Below, in pieces: positions 38,725 to 46,930 of a DNA stretch of 64,000 bases. Made by a program: the position numbers and the translations under genes. The stretch lies in contig NZ_JAANOU010000001.1 of assembly GCF_011758765.1 (NCBI RefSeq), positions 1,860,001 to 1,924,000 of the forward strand, read 5' to 3'. Under the pieces are notes generated by a model, which saw nothing but the letters and a program-made list of their open reading frames with translations, did not search any database and was not told where the DNA came from. Positions within the stretch are counted from its first letter, which is position 1. Every line of letters starts with the position of its first letter. The stretch comes from Amycolatopsis viridis (GTDB lineage: Bacteria; Actinomycetota; Actinomycetes; Mycobacteriales; Pseudonocardiaceae).

Positions 38725-38765
38725 CGTTCGCCTTGACGAACGCTCGCGTGTCCGTTCAGTATAAG
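38725..38765 (+). promoter_or_regulatory. azlCD promoter and operator
   Basis: CGTTCG-N6-CGAACG (38725-38742) is a perfect inverted repeat overlapping a -35-like TTGACG (38733-38738). CAGTAT (38757-38762) is 18 bp downstream, and overlapping TATAAG (38760-38765) ends 5 bp before the azlC ATG. The XRE-cupin protein is the likely ligand of the dyad. Confidence 0.5.
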
Positions 38766-38770
38766 AGCCG

Positions 38771-39433
38771 ATGCGTGCGATTTACCGAACACTCGACCCT
38801 CGCCTGATGCGCGACGTGGCGCTGGTGGCGCTGGCGGACGGCGTCGTCGGCGTGTCCTACGGCGCCATCAGCACCGGATCCGGGTTCGGCTGGTGGCTCC
38901 CGGTGGTGATGTCGCTGCTGGTGTTCGCCGGGGCCGCCCAGTTCCTGTTCGTCGGGCTGGTGGCCGCCGGGGGCAGCCCGTTCGCGGCGGCGGTCGCCGG
39001 CCTGCTGGTCAACAGCAGGCTCCTGCCGTTCGGCATGGCGGTCAGCGACGTGCTCCGCGGCCGGGGACGGGTGCTCGGCAGCCACCTCCTGACCGACGAG
39101 GACGTCGCCTTCGCCCTCGCCCAGGAGGATCCGGGGCGCCGCCGCACCGCGTACTGGGCGTGCGGTATCTGCATCTTCCTGTGCTGGAACCTCGGCGTGG
39201 TGGTCGGCGCCTTCGCGGGCACCGTCATCGGGGACACCGACGCGTTCGGCCTGGACGCCGCGTTCCCCGCCGTGCTGCTCGCGCTGGTGCTGCCGTCGCT
39301 GCGAGACAGCCGGACCCGGCGGGCTGCGCTGGCCGGAGCGGTGGTCGCGCTCGCCGTGACGCCGTTCCTGCCCGCGGGTCTGCCGGTGCTGCTCGCGCTC
39401 ACCGGGGTGCTCGTGCTGGTGGTGCGGCGATGA
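38771..39433 (+). CDS. azlC: Branched-chain amino acid exporter, large subunit AzlC
   Basis: A 220-residue membrane protein of the AzlC/YgaZ family with about six or seven hydrophobic segments. Recognisable parts are DVALVALADGVVGVSYGAI, the conserved LLVFAGAAQFLFVGLVAAGG, and NSRLLPFGMAVSDVL. With AzlD it exports valine, leucine or isoleucine-like compounds. The start follows a promoter almost directly, and the stop overlaps azlD in ATGA. Confidence 0.9.
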   Translation: MRAIYRTLDPRLMRDVALVALADGVVGVSYGAISTGSGFGWWLPVVMSLLVFAGAAQFLFVGLVAAGGSPFAAAVAGLLVNSRLLPFGMAVSDVLRGRGRVLGSHLLTDEDVAFALAQEDPGRRRTAYWACGICIFLCWNLGVVVGAFAGTVIGDTDAFGLDAAFPAVLLALVLPSLRDSRTRRAALAGAVVALAVTPFLPAGLPVLLALTGVLVLVVRR

Positions 39434-39741
39434 CCATCCTGATCGGGATCGCGGTGCTCGCGGTCGGCACCTTCGCGTTCCGGATCGCCGGGCCGGCGTT
39501 GCAGGCCCGGATCCAGATCCCGCCCAAGGTGCAGAACCTGATGACGATCGCGGCGGCCGTCCTGCTGGTCGCGGTCGTGGCGACGCAGGCACTGACCCAG
39601 GGCCACTCGTTCGCCGGGTTCGCCCGTCCGGCCGGTGTCGTGGTCGGCGGCGTGCTGGCCTGGCGGAAGGCACCGTTCCTGGTGGTGGTCGTGGCCGCAG
39701 CCGCGGTCACCGCCCTGCTGCGACTGGCCGGCGTGCCCTGA
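39430..39741 (+). CDS. azlD: Branched-chain amino acid exporter, small subunit AzlD
   Basis: A 103-residue membrane protein with four hydrophobic segments; GIAVLAVGTFAFRIAGPAL at the start and WRKAPFLVVVVAAAAVTALLR at the end match AzlD/YgaH. It is coupled to azlC by a 4-bp overlap and completes the exporter. The gene is followed by 110 bp of unremarkable DNA and then repeat array 2. Confidence 0.88.
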   Translation: MTILIGIAVLAVGTFAFRIAGPALQARIQIPPKVQNLMTIAAAVLLVAVVATQALTQGHSFAGFARPAGVVVGGVLAWRKAPFLVVVVAAAAVTALLRLAGVP

Positions 39742-39850
39742 CCCGGCCTCGCGGGTGGCCCCACCGCAACGGTGCGCTCCGGCGCTCGTCCGCGACAGGC
39801 GCCCGGAAAACGCCACCGCGCAGCGGATGCGCCGCAACGAGCGCCGCGGT

Positions 39851-40259
39851 ACGCCAACACGGCGCGCGGACGGGCAAACACGCCGCGCGGACGGGCCAAC
39901 ACGGCGCGCGGACGGGCCAACACGGCGCGCGGGAGGGCAAACACGCCGCCCGGACGGGCAAACACGGCGCGCGGGAGGGCAAACACGCCGCGCGGACGGG
40001 CCAACACGGCGCGCGGACGGGCCAACACGGCGCGCGGGAGGGCAAACACGCCGCCCGGACGGGCCAACACGGCGCGCGGGAGGGCAAACACGCCGCCCGG
40101 ACGGGCCAACACGGCGCGCGGACGGGCCAACACGGCGCGCGGGAGGGCAAACACGCCGCCCGGACGGGCAAACACGGCGCGCGGGAGGGCAAACACGAAG
40201 ATGCGGCGTGTTTGCTGCTGCGGGCGGCATGTTTGCTGCTCCGCGCGGTGTGTTTGCCG
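39851..40259. repeat. 21-bp repeat array 2, 17 forward and 3 inverted units
   Basis: Between azlD and the convergent LysR gene. Forward AACAC cores run from 39856 to 40192 in exact 21-bp steps (17 units, typically GGACGGGCCAACACGGCGC or GGAGGGCAAACACGCCGCC). Inverted cores follow at 40208, 40229 and 40250. The distance across the flip (AACAC start to GTGTT start) is 16 bp, the same as in array 1. Units 3-17 form a 105-bp block of five units present three times (39882-39986, 39987-40091, 40092-40196) with few changes. Every 21-bp unit is seven codons, so long meaningless Arg-Ala-Asn-Thr frames run through it. Confidence 0.95.
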
Positions 40260-40472
40260 CCGCCGGCGGTGAGCGGGCCGATGCCACGGCCGGGGTGCGG
40301 TGCGGCACTGGTGCGGTGCGGCCCGGCTGGCGCGCCGGCCGTTGCGCACCTCGCGGATATCCGGCGCGACGCGTTCAGCGCGCGGGCTCAAGCCCTCGAA
40401 CCGCTGCGTCCGCCGTGCACCGCCGAGGGCCCGGGCTGCAGCGCCGGGGCGGCGGTGAGTGCCTCGATCCGC
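40260..40472. other. Gene-free stretch after array 2
   Basis: 213 bp of GC-rich DNA up to the LysR stop. One plus-strand frame reads HLADIRRDAFSARAQALEPL and has protein-like composition, but it has no convincing start or family match. I see no regulatory element. Confidence 0.3.
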
Positions 40473-41321
40473 CTAGCCGTGCAGGCGGCCGGCCTCGGCG
40501 CGGATCGCCTCGGACAGTGCGGCCGTCGGGCCGGTCGCCGCGCGCGTGCTCAGCTGGAACTGCACCTCGCCCGGATCGGGCAGTCCGTGGCCGGGTGGCA
40601 GTTCCGCCAGCCCGGCCGGCACCAGGCTGCGGGCGAACACCGCGACCCCGAGCCCGGCCAGCGCCGCCGCGCGCAGGCCGTTCAGGCTGCCGCTCGTGCA
40701 CACGATCCGCCACGGCTTCCCGTTGTCCCGCAACGACTCCAGTGCCCTCGCACGGGTGATGCTCGGCGGCGGGTAGGCGATCAGCGGCACCGGCTGGCCC
40801 GGCTCCGGGGTGAAGCCCTCGCGGCCCACCCACACCAGCGGGTCCGTCCACAACGGACTTCCCGTCTCGTCGCCCGCGCGTTTCTTGCCCAGCACCAGGT
40901 CCAGCTCACCCCCGCGCAGTTTCTCGTACAGCACACCGGAGAGGTCCACGGTCAGCTCGAGGTCCACCAGCGGGTGCAGCCGCCGGAACTCGCGCAGGAT
41001 CTCGGGCAGCGGCCCGACCACGAAGTCCTCCGACGCGCCGAACCGCACCCGGCCGCGGAGCTCCGGCCCGGTGAAGTAGGCCAGCGCCCGTTCGATGTCG
41101 TCCAGGATCGTTCCGGCGAACCCGATCATCGCCTCGCCGTCCGGGGTGAGCTCGACCGAGTGGGTGTCGCGCAGCAGGAGCTGCTGCGCGGTGGCGTCCT
41201 CGAGCTTGCGCACGTGCTGGCTCACCGTCGACTGCCGCAGCCCCAGTCGCTGGGCGGCGCGGGTGAAGCTGCGGGTTTCGGCCACGGTGAGGAACGTCCG
41301 CAGCCACACGGGGTCCAGCAC
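40473..41321 (-). CDS. LysR family transcriptional regulator
   Basis: A 282-residue regulator. The N-terminal winged helix is WLRTFLTVAETRSFTRAAQR, then LGLRQSTVSQHVRKLE, and the substrate domain begins near residue 90 (GRVRFGASEDFVVGPLPEIL). I start it at a GTG with GGAGG 4 bp upstream (MLDPVWLRTF); a longer in-frame version adds 15 unlikely residues. It is divergent from an SBF-like transporter gene 85 bp away and probably controls it in response to the transported compound. Confidence 0.88.
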   Translation of the reverse strand: MLDPVWLRTFLTVAETRSFTRAAQRLGLRQSTVSQHVRKLEDATAQQLLLRDTHSVELTPDGEAMIGFAGTILDDIERALAYFTGPELRGRVRFGASEDFVVGPLPEILREFRRLHPLVDLELTVDLSGVLYEKLRGGELDLVLGKKRAGDETGSPLWTDPLVWVGREGFTPEPGQPVPLIAYPPPSITRARALESLRDNGKPWRIVCTSGSLNGLRAAALAGLGVAVFARSLVPAGLAELPPGHGLPDPGEVQFQLSTRAATGPTAALSEAIRAEAGRLHG

Positions 41322-41406
41322 GCCACCTCCATCGCGTTCCGCGATAGCAGTTATGCCGCTCATCATACTTCACAATCGGCCTGGCCGGGCGGACCATGGA
41401 ACCGTG

Positions 41407-42411
41407 ATGAGTCCCGCCGCGCTCCTGGCCAAGCTCCGGATCGATCCGTTCATCCTCGGCATCCTCGCCGCGGTCGGGATCGCCTGCCTGGTTCCGGCGC
41501 GCGGACAGGGCGCGGAGGTCGCGTCCTGGGTCACCTCGATCGGCGTCGGGCTGTTGTTCTTCCTCTACGGCGCGCGCCTGTCCACCGCCGAGGCCGTCGC
41601 CGGATTCCGGCACTGGCGGCTGCACCTGGTGATCCTGGCCACCACGTTCGTTCTGTTCCCGCTGCTCGGCCTGGCCACCAAACTCCTCGTGCCGGCCGTG
41701 CTGACCCCCGCGCTCGCCGCCGGGATCGTCTTCCTGTGCACGCTGCCCTCGACCGTGAACTCCTCGATCGCGTTCACCTCGATCGCCAAGGGCAACGTGG
41801 CCGCCGCGATCTGCGCCGCCTCGTTCTCCAGCCTGCTGGGTATCGTCCTCACCCCGCTGCTGGCCGCGCTGCTGCTGGAGAGCTCCGGCCACGGCTTCTC
41901 CCTCGACGCCGTCACCTCGATCGTGCTGCAGCTGCTCGTGCCGTTCGTCGCCGGGCAGATCGCGCGGCGCTGGATCGGGGGGTTCATCGCCCGGCACAAG
42001 AAGGTCCTCGGCCGCGCCGACCGCACGGTGATCCTGCTCGTGGTCTACGCCGCCTTCAGCGAGGGCGTCGTCGCCGGCATCTGGCACCAGCTGACCCCGG
42101 TCGCGCTCGGCGGCCTGGTGGTCGTGAACCTCGCGCTGTTCTACACCGTGTTCTGGATCCTCAAGCTGCTCACGCCGAAGCTCGGCTTCGACCGCGCGGA
42201 CCGCATCGCGATCATCTTCGCCGGGTCGAAGAAGAGCCTGGCCAGCGGCCTGCCGATGGCCGCGGTCCTGTTCCCGGCGCAGACGGTCGGCCTGATCGTG
42301 CTGCCGTTGATGCTGTTCCACCAGGCCCAGCTCATGATCTGTGCGGTGCTCGCGCGGCGGTGGGGGGCGCAGGCCGAGGCGGGGCAACCGGCCGTCGCTG
42401 GGTCCGGTTAA
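41407..42411 (+). CDS. SBF-like (bile acid:Na+ symporter type) transporter
   Basis: A 334-residue protein with about nine or ten hydrophobic segments, of the SBF-like (YfeH/PF13593) branch. Diagnostic stretches are GVGLLFFLYGARLSTAEAV, TLPSTVNSSIAFTSIAKGNV and IIFAGSKKSLASGLPMA. Relatives are uncharacterised sodium-coupled organic anion carriers. The ATG is preceded by CATGGA at 6 bp. LysR control from the divergent gene is likely. Substrate unknown. Confidence 0.87.
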   Translation: MSPAALLAKLRIDPFILGILAAVGIACLVPARGQGAEVASWVTSIGVGLLFFLYGARLSTAEAVAGFRHWRLHLVILATTFVLFPLLGLATKLLVPAVLTPALAAGIVFLCTLPSTVNSSIAFTSIAKGNVAAAICAASFSSLLGIVLTPLLAALLLESSGHGFSLDAVTSIVLQLLVPFVAGQIARRWIGGFIARHKKVLGRADRTVILLVVYAAFSEGVVAGIWHQLTPVALGGLVVVNLALFYTVFWILKLLTPKLGFDRADRIAIIFAGSKKSLASGLPMAAVLFPAQTVGLIVLPLMLFHQAQLMICAVLARRWGAQAEAGQPAVAGSG

Positions 42412-42457
42412 CCGTTCCCAGGACGCGGACCACATTTCCCACTCTGCGGACACCGGT

Positions 42458-42473
42458 TACGATGGCCGGCATG
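42458..42473 (+). promoter_or_regulatory. Leaderless promoter of metF
   Basis: TACGAT (42458-42463) lies 7 bp before the metF ATG. Confidence 0.5.
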
Positions 42474-43355
42474 ACGTCGGTGATCGAGCGCCTCCGCGGG
42501 GACTCCCCGGCGTTCTCCATTGAGTTCTTCCCGCCGCGCGACCCGGCCGACGAGGCCGTGCTGTGGCGGTCGGTCCGCGAGCTGGAACCGCTGGATCCCG
42601 CCTATATGTCGATCACCTACGGTGCGGGCGGCTCCAGCCGGGACGGCACCATCCGCAGCATCGCGCGGGTGGCGACCGAGACCACGCTGGTACCGATGGC
42701 GCACCTGACCGCGGTGGACCACACCGTCGCCGAGCTGCGCAACGTCATCGGCTGGTACGCGGCCGTCGGGGTCCGCAACATCCTCGCGCTGCGTGGCGAC
42801 CCGCCGGGCGACCCGTACGGCGACTGGGTGCCGCATCCGCAGGGCCTCTGCTACGCCGAGGAACTGGTGTCGCTGGTGCGGTCGCTGGGCGATTTCTGCG
42901 TCGGCGTGTCCGCGTTCCCGTACGGGCACCCGCGCTCGCCGGACCTGGACACCGACACGAAGTACCTGGTGCGCAAGTTCCGGGCGGGCGCCGACTTCGG
43001 CATCGCCCAGCTGTTCTTCGAGGCCGAGGACTTCCTGCGGCTGCGGGACCGGGTCGCCGCCGCGGGCTGCGACGCGTTGCTCATCCCCGGCGTGATGCCG
43101 CTGACCACGCCGCGCACCCTGCACACCACCATCCGCCTGTCCGGTGCGCCCGCGCCGCGGCGACTGCTCGACCGGCTCGAGCCGCTGGCCGGCGACCCGA
43201 AGGCGTTCCGCGCCGAGGGGCTGGACGTGGTCACCGAGCTGTGCGAGCGGCTCATCGCCGAGGGCGTGCCGGATCTGCACTTCTACACGTTCAACCGCGC
43301 CAAGGCCACGCGCGAGGTGGTCCGCCGGCTCGGTCTGGTGCCCGCGCGCGCGTAA
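42471..43355 (+). CDS. metF: Methylenetetrahydrofolate reductase
   Basis: A 294-residue barrel reducing methylene-THF to methyl-THF for methionine synthesis. Family features are FSIEFFPPRD at the N terminus with the catalytic glutamate, MSITYGAGGSSRDGT, ATETTLVPMAHLTAVDHT, ILALRGDPPGD and the Asp-containing GVSAFPYGHP. Its place in the aroG-pknL-idsA neighbourhood parallels Rv2172c in M. tuberculosis. The ATG is supported by the TACGAT element. Confidence 0.95.
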   Translation: MTSVIERLRGDSPAFSIEFFPPRDPADEAVLWRSVRELEPLDPAYMSITYGAGGSSRDGTIRSIARVATETTLVPMAHLTAVDHTVAELRNVIGWYAAVGVRNILALRGDPPGDPYGDWVPHPQGLCYAEELVSLVRSLGDFCVGVSAFPYGHPRSPDLDTDTKYLVRKFRAGADFGIAQLFFEAEDFLRLRDRVAAAGCDALLIPGVMPLTTPRTLHTTIRLSGAPAPRRLLDRLEPLAGDPKAFRAEGLDVVTELCERLIAEGVPDLHFYTFNRAKATREVVRRLGLVPARA

Positions 43356-43386
43356 TGCGGTTGCCACATTCGGTAGGTTTGCGTGC

Positions 43387-45048
43387 ATGGGTGTGCACCA
43401 GATCTGTGACCGGTTCGTCGAGGACTTCGCCGCCGCGCACCCGGTCGCGGCGACCGAGCTGGGCATCCCCGGCTACGACGACCAGCTGACCGACTACTCG
43501 CCGGAAGGTCACGCCGCCCGCGCCGCCCTGGCACGACGGGCACTGGCCGCGGTCTCGGCTGCGGAACCGGCCGACCCCGGGGAGCGCGCCGCGAAGGCGG
43601 TCTTCACCGAGCGGGTCGGGCTGGACGTGGAGATCCACGAGGCCGGCCTGGACCTCGCATCGCTCAACGTCATCGCCAGCCCGGTGCAGGAGCTGCGCAT
43701 GGTGTTCGACCTCATGCCCGCGGACACGCCCGAGCAGTGGTCGGTGATCGCGCGGCGCCTGGCGAAGGTGCCGCAGGCGGTGGACGGCATCCGCGCCTCC
43801 CTGCTCGCCGCCGTCGAGGCGGGCAACCCGCCCGCTCTGCGCCAGGTCACCAAGGTGGCCGAGCAGGCCGAGACGTGGGCCGGGCTGTCCGGGGAAACCG
43901 GGTTCTTCGCCAACCTCGTCTCCGGGGCGCCGGAGGGCGCCGTGCGCGCCGACCTCGACCGCGGGGCCCGCGCCGCCCAGGAGGCGTACGCCGAGCTGGC
44001 CGGGTTCCTCCGCGCCGAGCTCGCGCCGAAGGCCCGCGTGAAGGACGCGGTCGGCGAGGACGCCTACCGCTTGTGGTCGCGGTACTTCATCGGTGCGCGG
44101 CTCGACCCGCGCGAGTCCTACGAATGGGGCTGGGCCGAGTTCCTGCGGCTGGAAGCCGAGATGAAGGCCGTCGCCGGACGCATCGCCCCGGGCGGCACGC
44201 TCGCCGACGCCGCCGCCGTGCTGGACGCGAACCCGCGCTACCAGGTACAGGGCCGTGACGCCTTCGCGCGGTGGATGCAGGAGCTGTCCGACACCGCGCT
44301 CGCCGAGCTGCGCGGCAAGCACTTCGACATCCCGGACCCGCTGATGGCGCTGGAGTGCCGGATCGCCCCGCCGGGCGGGGGCGCCGGCGCCTACTACACC
44401 GGCCCCAGCGAGGATTTCACCCGTCCCGGCCGGATGTGGTGGTCGCTGCCGCCCGGCCGCGACGAGTTCACCACCTGGCGTGAGGTCAGCACCGTTTACC
44501 ACGAGGGCGTGCCCGGGCACCACCTGCAGATCGCGACCGCCGTGCACGAGCGGTCGCTGAACCGGTTCCAGCGGCTGATGGCCTTCACCTCCGGCCACGG
44601 CGAGGGCTGGGCTCTCTACGCCGAGCGGTTGATGCAGGACCTCGGGTACCTCGCGGACGACGGCGATCTGCTCGGCATGCTCTCCGAGCAGCTGTTCCGC
44701 GCCGCGCGGGTGATCGTCGACTTCGGGATGCACCTCGAGCTGGAGATCCCGGCGGGCACCGGGTTCCACGAGGGCGAGCGCTGGACGCCCGAGCTGGGCC
44801 TGGAATTCATGCTCACCCGCACGATCACCGACGAACCGCTGGTGCGCGACGAGATCAACCGCTACCTCGGATGGCCCGGGCAGGCTCCGGCGTACAAGCT
44901 GGGGGAGCGGCTGTGGATCGAGGCACGCGAGGACGCCCGCAAGCGCCAGGGTGACCGCTTCGACCTGAAGGACTTCCACACGAAGGCACTCCGCCTCGGC
45001 GGCATGGGCCTGGACACGCTGCGCGAGCAGCTGGCCGAACTGGACTGA
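43387..45048 (+). CDS. DUF885 family putative metallopeptidase
   Basis: A 553-residue cytosolic protein without a signal peptide. The DUF885 family carries an HEGxPGH motif, here HEGVPGHHLQ at residues 372-381, which together with a downstream Glu (GHGEGWALYAERL) resembles a zinc-peptidase active site. Sequence is strongly helical and acidic. A few relatives act as carboxypeptidases or dipeptidases, but most are uncharacterised. TAGGTT lies 7 bp before the ATG. It may be expressed with metF, 31 bp upstream, though it has its own promoter-like element. Confidence 0.85.
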   Translation: MGVHQICDRFVEDFAAAHPVAATELGIPGYDDQLTDYSPEGHAARAALARRALAAVSAAEPADPGERAAKAVFTERVGLDVEIHEAGLDLASLNVIASPVQELRMVFDLMPADTPEQWSVIARRLAKVPQAVDGIRASLLAAVEAGNPPALRQVTKVAEQAETWAGLSGETGFFANLVSGAPEGAVRADLDRGARAAQEAYAELAGFLRAELAPKARVKDAVGEDAYRLWSRYFIGARLDPRESYEWGWAEFLRLEAEMKAVAGRIAPGGTLADAAAVLDANPRYQVQGRDAFARWMQELSDTALAELRGKHFDIPDPLMALECRIAPPGGGAGAYYTGPSEDFTRPGRMWWSLPPGRDEFTTWREVSTVYHEGVPGHHLQIATAVHERSLNRFQRLMAFTSGHGEGWALYAERLMQDLGYLADDGDLLGMLSEQLFRAARVIVDFGMHLELEIPAGTGFHEGERWTPELGLEFMLTRTITDEPLVRDEINRYLGWPGQAPAYKLGERLWIEAREDARKRQGDRFDLKDFHTKALRLGGMGLDTLREQLAELD

Positions 45049-45240
45049 CACCGCCCACGAGGAAGGACAGCGCGATGCACCGGGTCTTCCTGGTCACCCC
45101 GCCGCCGCCGGCCTAGCGGGGCGACCCACACCGCACACCCGCCGCCGGGGCAGGCACACGGCCGCTTCCGGCGACGGACGCCCGCCCCCCGGCGGCCCGC
45201 CTCCACGGCGGCACTCCCAGCCCGCCACCGCCACCCCCGG
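45049..45240 (+). other. Gap with a possible 13-codon frame
   Basis: AGGAAGG lies about 9 bp before an ATG at 45075 that opens a 13-codon frame, MHRVFLVTPPPPA, ending at 45116. It could be a truncated gene start or chance. The rest of the gap is GC-rich and featureless up to repeat array 3. Confidence 0.25.
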
Positions 45241-45244
45241 CCCG

Positions 45245-45333
45245 GTGTTGGCCGTTGCGGTCGGCGTGTTTGCCGTTCCGGTTGGCGTGTTTGCTGCTCC
45301 GGTTGGCGTGTTTGCCGCTCCGGCTGGCGCGCT
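45245..45333. repeat. 21-bp repeat array 3, inverted-orientation units only
   Basis: GTGTT cores start at 45245, 45266, 45287 and 45308, with a degenerate GCGCT at 45329, an exact 21-bp step. The common unit is GGCGTGTTTGCYGYTCCGG. All units have the orientation seen in the second half of arrays 1 and 2, and no forward half or dyad is present. It lies between the DUF885 gene and a DMT exporter gene on the same strand. Confidence 0.88.
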
Positions 45334-45482
45334 GCCCATCCGGCGCCGCGCTCGCTCGGGCAGCACGGCGGCACGAGCCTGGCGGCGGTAGTGCGGTAGC
45401 AACTCCCATCGCGCCGTTCCCGGCGCACGCGTCGCCCCGCGTCGACGGTCATCATCCGTTTCCGATGCTGGAGCGACTTGTC

Positions 45483-46376
45483 ATGTCTGTTTCCCTCGAC
45501 GCGCCCGCGCGTACCCGATCGACTCTCACGCTTCTGCTCGCCGGTCTCCTGTGGGGCACCGGCGGCCTGTCCGGGTCGCTGCTCGCCGCCCGCGCCGGGC
45601 TGCACCCGATTTCCGTTGCCACGTACCGGTTGCTGGTCGGCGGTGCGGTGGTCGTGCTGTTCCTCGCGCTGACCGGTGGCCTCCGCGGAACGGTCTGGAC
45701 CAGGGCGGTCGTCCGCCGGATCGCGGTCGCCGGCGGGCTGCTCGGCTCGTTCCAGGCGACCTACTTCGCCGCGGTCGGCCTGTCCTCGGTCGGCACCGCG
45801 ACCATGGTGACCATCGGCAGTGTGCCGGTGTTCGTCACGGTCGCCCTGGCGATCCGGTCGCGCCACCTGCCGCGGCCGGCGACCCTGCTGTCGGTCGCCC
45901 TCGCGCTGGCCGGACTGGTGCTCCTGTCCGCCGGTCCCGGCCACTCCGGCTGGCGGCTGGCCGCCGGCGTTGCGTTCGCCCTGCTCGCGGGGGCCGGGTT
46001 CGCCACGCTGACGTTGGTCCTGCGCCGCCCGGTCGTGGGCCTGGACCACCAGCGCACCACGGCGTTCGGCTTGCTGGCCGGTGGCGTCCTGCTCCTGCCG
46101 GCGGCGCTGGTCCTCGGCATGGCGCTGCCGTTGCGGATCGACGTCCTCGCCGTCGCGCTCTACTTCGGCGTCGTGCCGACCGGGCTGGGCTACGCGGCCT
46201 ACTTCCGGGTCCTCGGCGCCGCGTATCCGGTCGTCGCGGCGCTCGCGACCCTGCTGGAACCGCTGACCGCCGCGATCCTGTCCGCGGTTGTGCTGCACGA
46301 GGACCTCGGCGTCCAGGGCTGGTGCGGCGCCGCGCTGCTGGCCACCGGCCTGCTGGTGGGCTACCTGCGGTCCTGA
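45483..46376 (+). CDS. EamA/DMT family transporter
   Basis: A 297-residue exporter-type protein with ten hydrophobic segments in two EamA halves: LLLAGLLWGTGGLSGSLLA opening the first, and GVAFALLAGAGFATLTLVLR the second. GVVPTGLGYAAYFRVLGAAY is the usual near-C-terminal signature. GGAG lies 9 bp before the ATG; another ATG six codons upstream is possible. Substrates of this family are often amino acids or metabolites. The last 16 bp overlap the convergent GNAT gene. Confidence 0.88.
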   Translation: MSVSLDAPARTRSTLTLLLAGLLWGTGGLSGSLLAARAGLHPISVATYRLLVGGAVVVLFLALTGGLRGTVWTRAVVRRIAVAGGLLGSFQATYFAAVGLSSVGTATMVTIGSVPVFVTVALAIRSRHLPRPATLLSVALALAGLVLLSAGPGHSGWRLAAGVAFALLAGAGFATLTLVLRRPVVGLDHQRTTAFGLLAGGVLLLPAALVLGMALPLRIDVLAVALYFGVVPTGLGYAAYFRVLGAAYPVVAALATLLEPLTAAILSAVVLHEDLGVQGWCGAALLATGLLVGYLRS

Positions 46377-46930
46377 GGCTCCAGGGGCAGGGTGCGGCCG
46401 AGGATGGCGAACGGGCGTGGATCGCCGGCGAAGTGGTAGTTGCGCAGCGCGTCGGCGAACCCCAGGCGCCGGTACAGCTTCCACGCCCGGCTCGGCCCTT
46501 CCGGCGTCGACAGCAGGACGTGCCGGTTGGGCACCCCGTCGAGCAGGCGCCGCAACAGGTCCTCGCCGATCCCGCGGGCCTGGCTCGCCGGGCGGACGTG
46601 GATTTCGGTCAGTTCGAAGTAGTCGGACAGCCACCGCTGCGCGAGCTCCTCGCCGCCGGACGACGCCAGCCCGCGCCGCACCTGCTCGTGCCACCACTGG
46701 CCGGGCGCGCCCTGGTAGCCGTAGGCGAGGCCGAGCATCGTGCCCTCGGCGTCCAGTGCGGCGACGCAGCGCCAGCCGTCGCGCAACGCGTGCGTCAGCC
46801 ACATCGGGGCGCGTTGCTCGGCCGTGCCGGGCGGGTAGCGCATCGCTTCGACGTAGATGTCCAGAGCTTCCCGCAGGCGGGTGCGGAAGTCGTCCGCGGA
46901 CAGCCGGGCGTAGGACAGGGACGTGGTCAT
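46361..46930 (-). CDS. GNAT family N-acetyltransferase
   Basis: A 189-residue acetyltransferase. The acetyl-CoA loop is VRPASQARGIGEDLLRRLL near residue 115, with TEIHV as the preceding strand and SRAWKLYRRLGF as the closing motif. Its ATG overlaps the YbaK-type gene stop in ATGA, so the pair is co-translated; YbaK proteins deacylate mischarged tRNA. The substrate of the acetyltransferase is unknown. Confidence 0.85.
   Translation of the reverse strand: MTTSLSYARLSADDFRTRLREALDIYVEAMRYPPGTAEQRAPMWLTHALRDGWRCVAALDAEGTMLGLAYGYQGAPGQWWHEQVRRGLASSGGEELAQRWLSDYFELTEIHVRPASQARGIGEDLLRRLLDGVPNRHVLLSTPEGPSRAWKLYRRLGFADALRNYHFAGDPRPFAILGRTLPLEPQDRR

Noticed and set aside
39851-40259. CRISPR array
   Set aside because: Units are contiguous with no unique spacers of constant size, orientation flips inside the array, and no cas genes are present.
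39772-40272. Open frames encoding Arg-Ala-Asn-Thr-Pro repeats through array 2
   Set aside because: The 21-bp unit equals seven codons, so any stop-free frame extends through the array on both strands. Several such frames overlap and none has a ribosome site or non-repeat domain.
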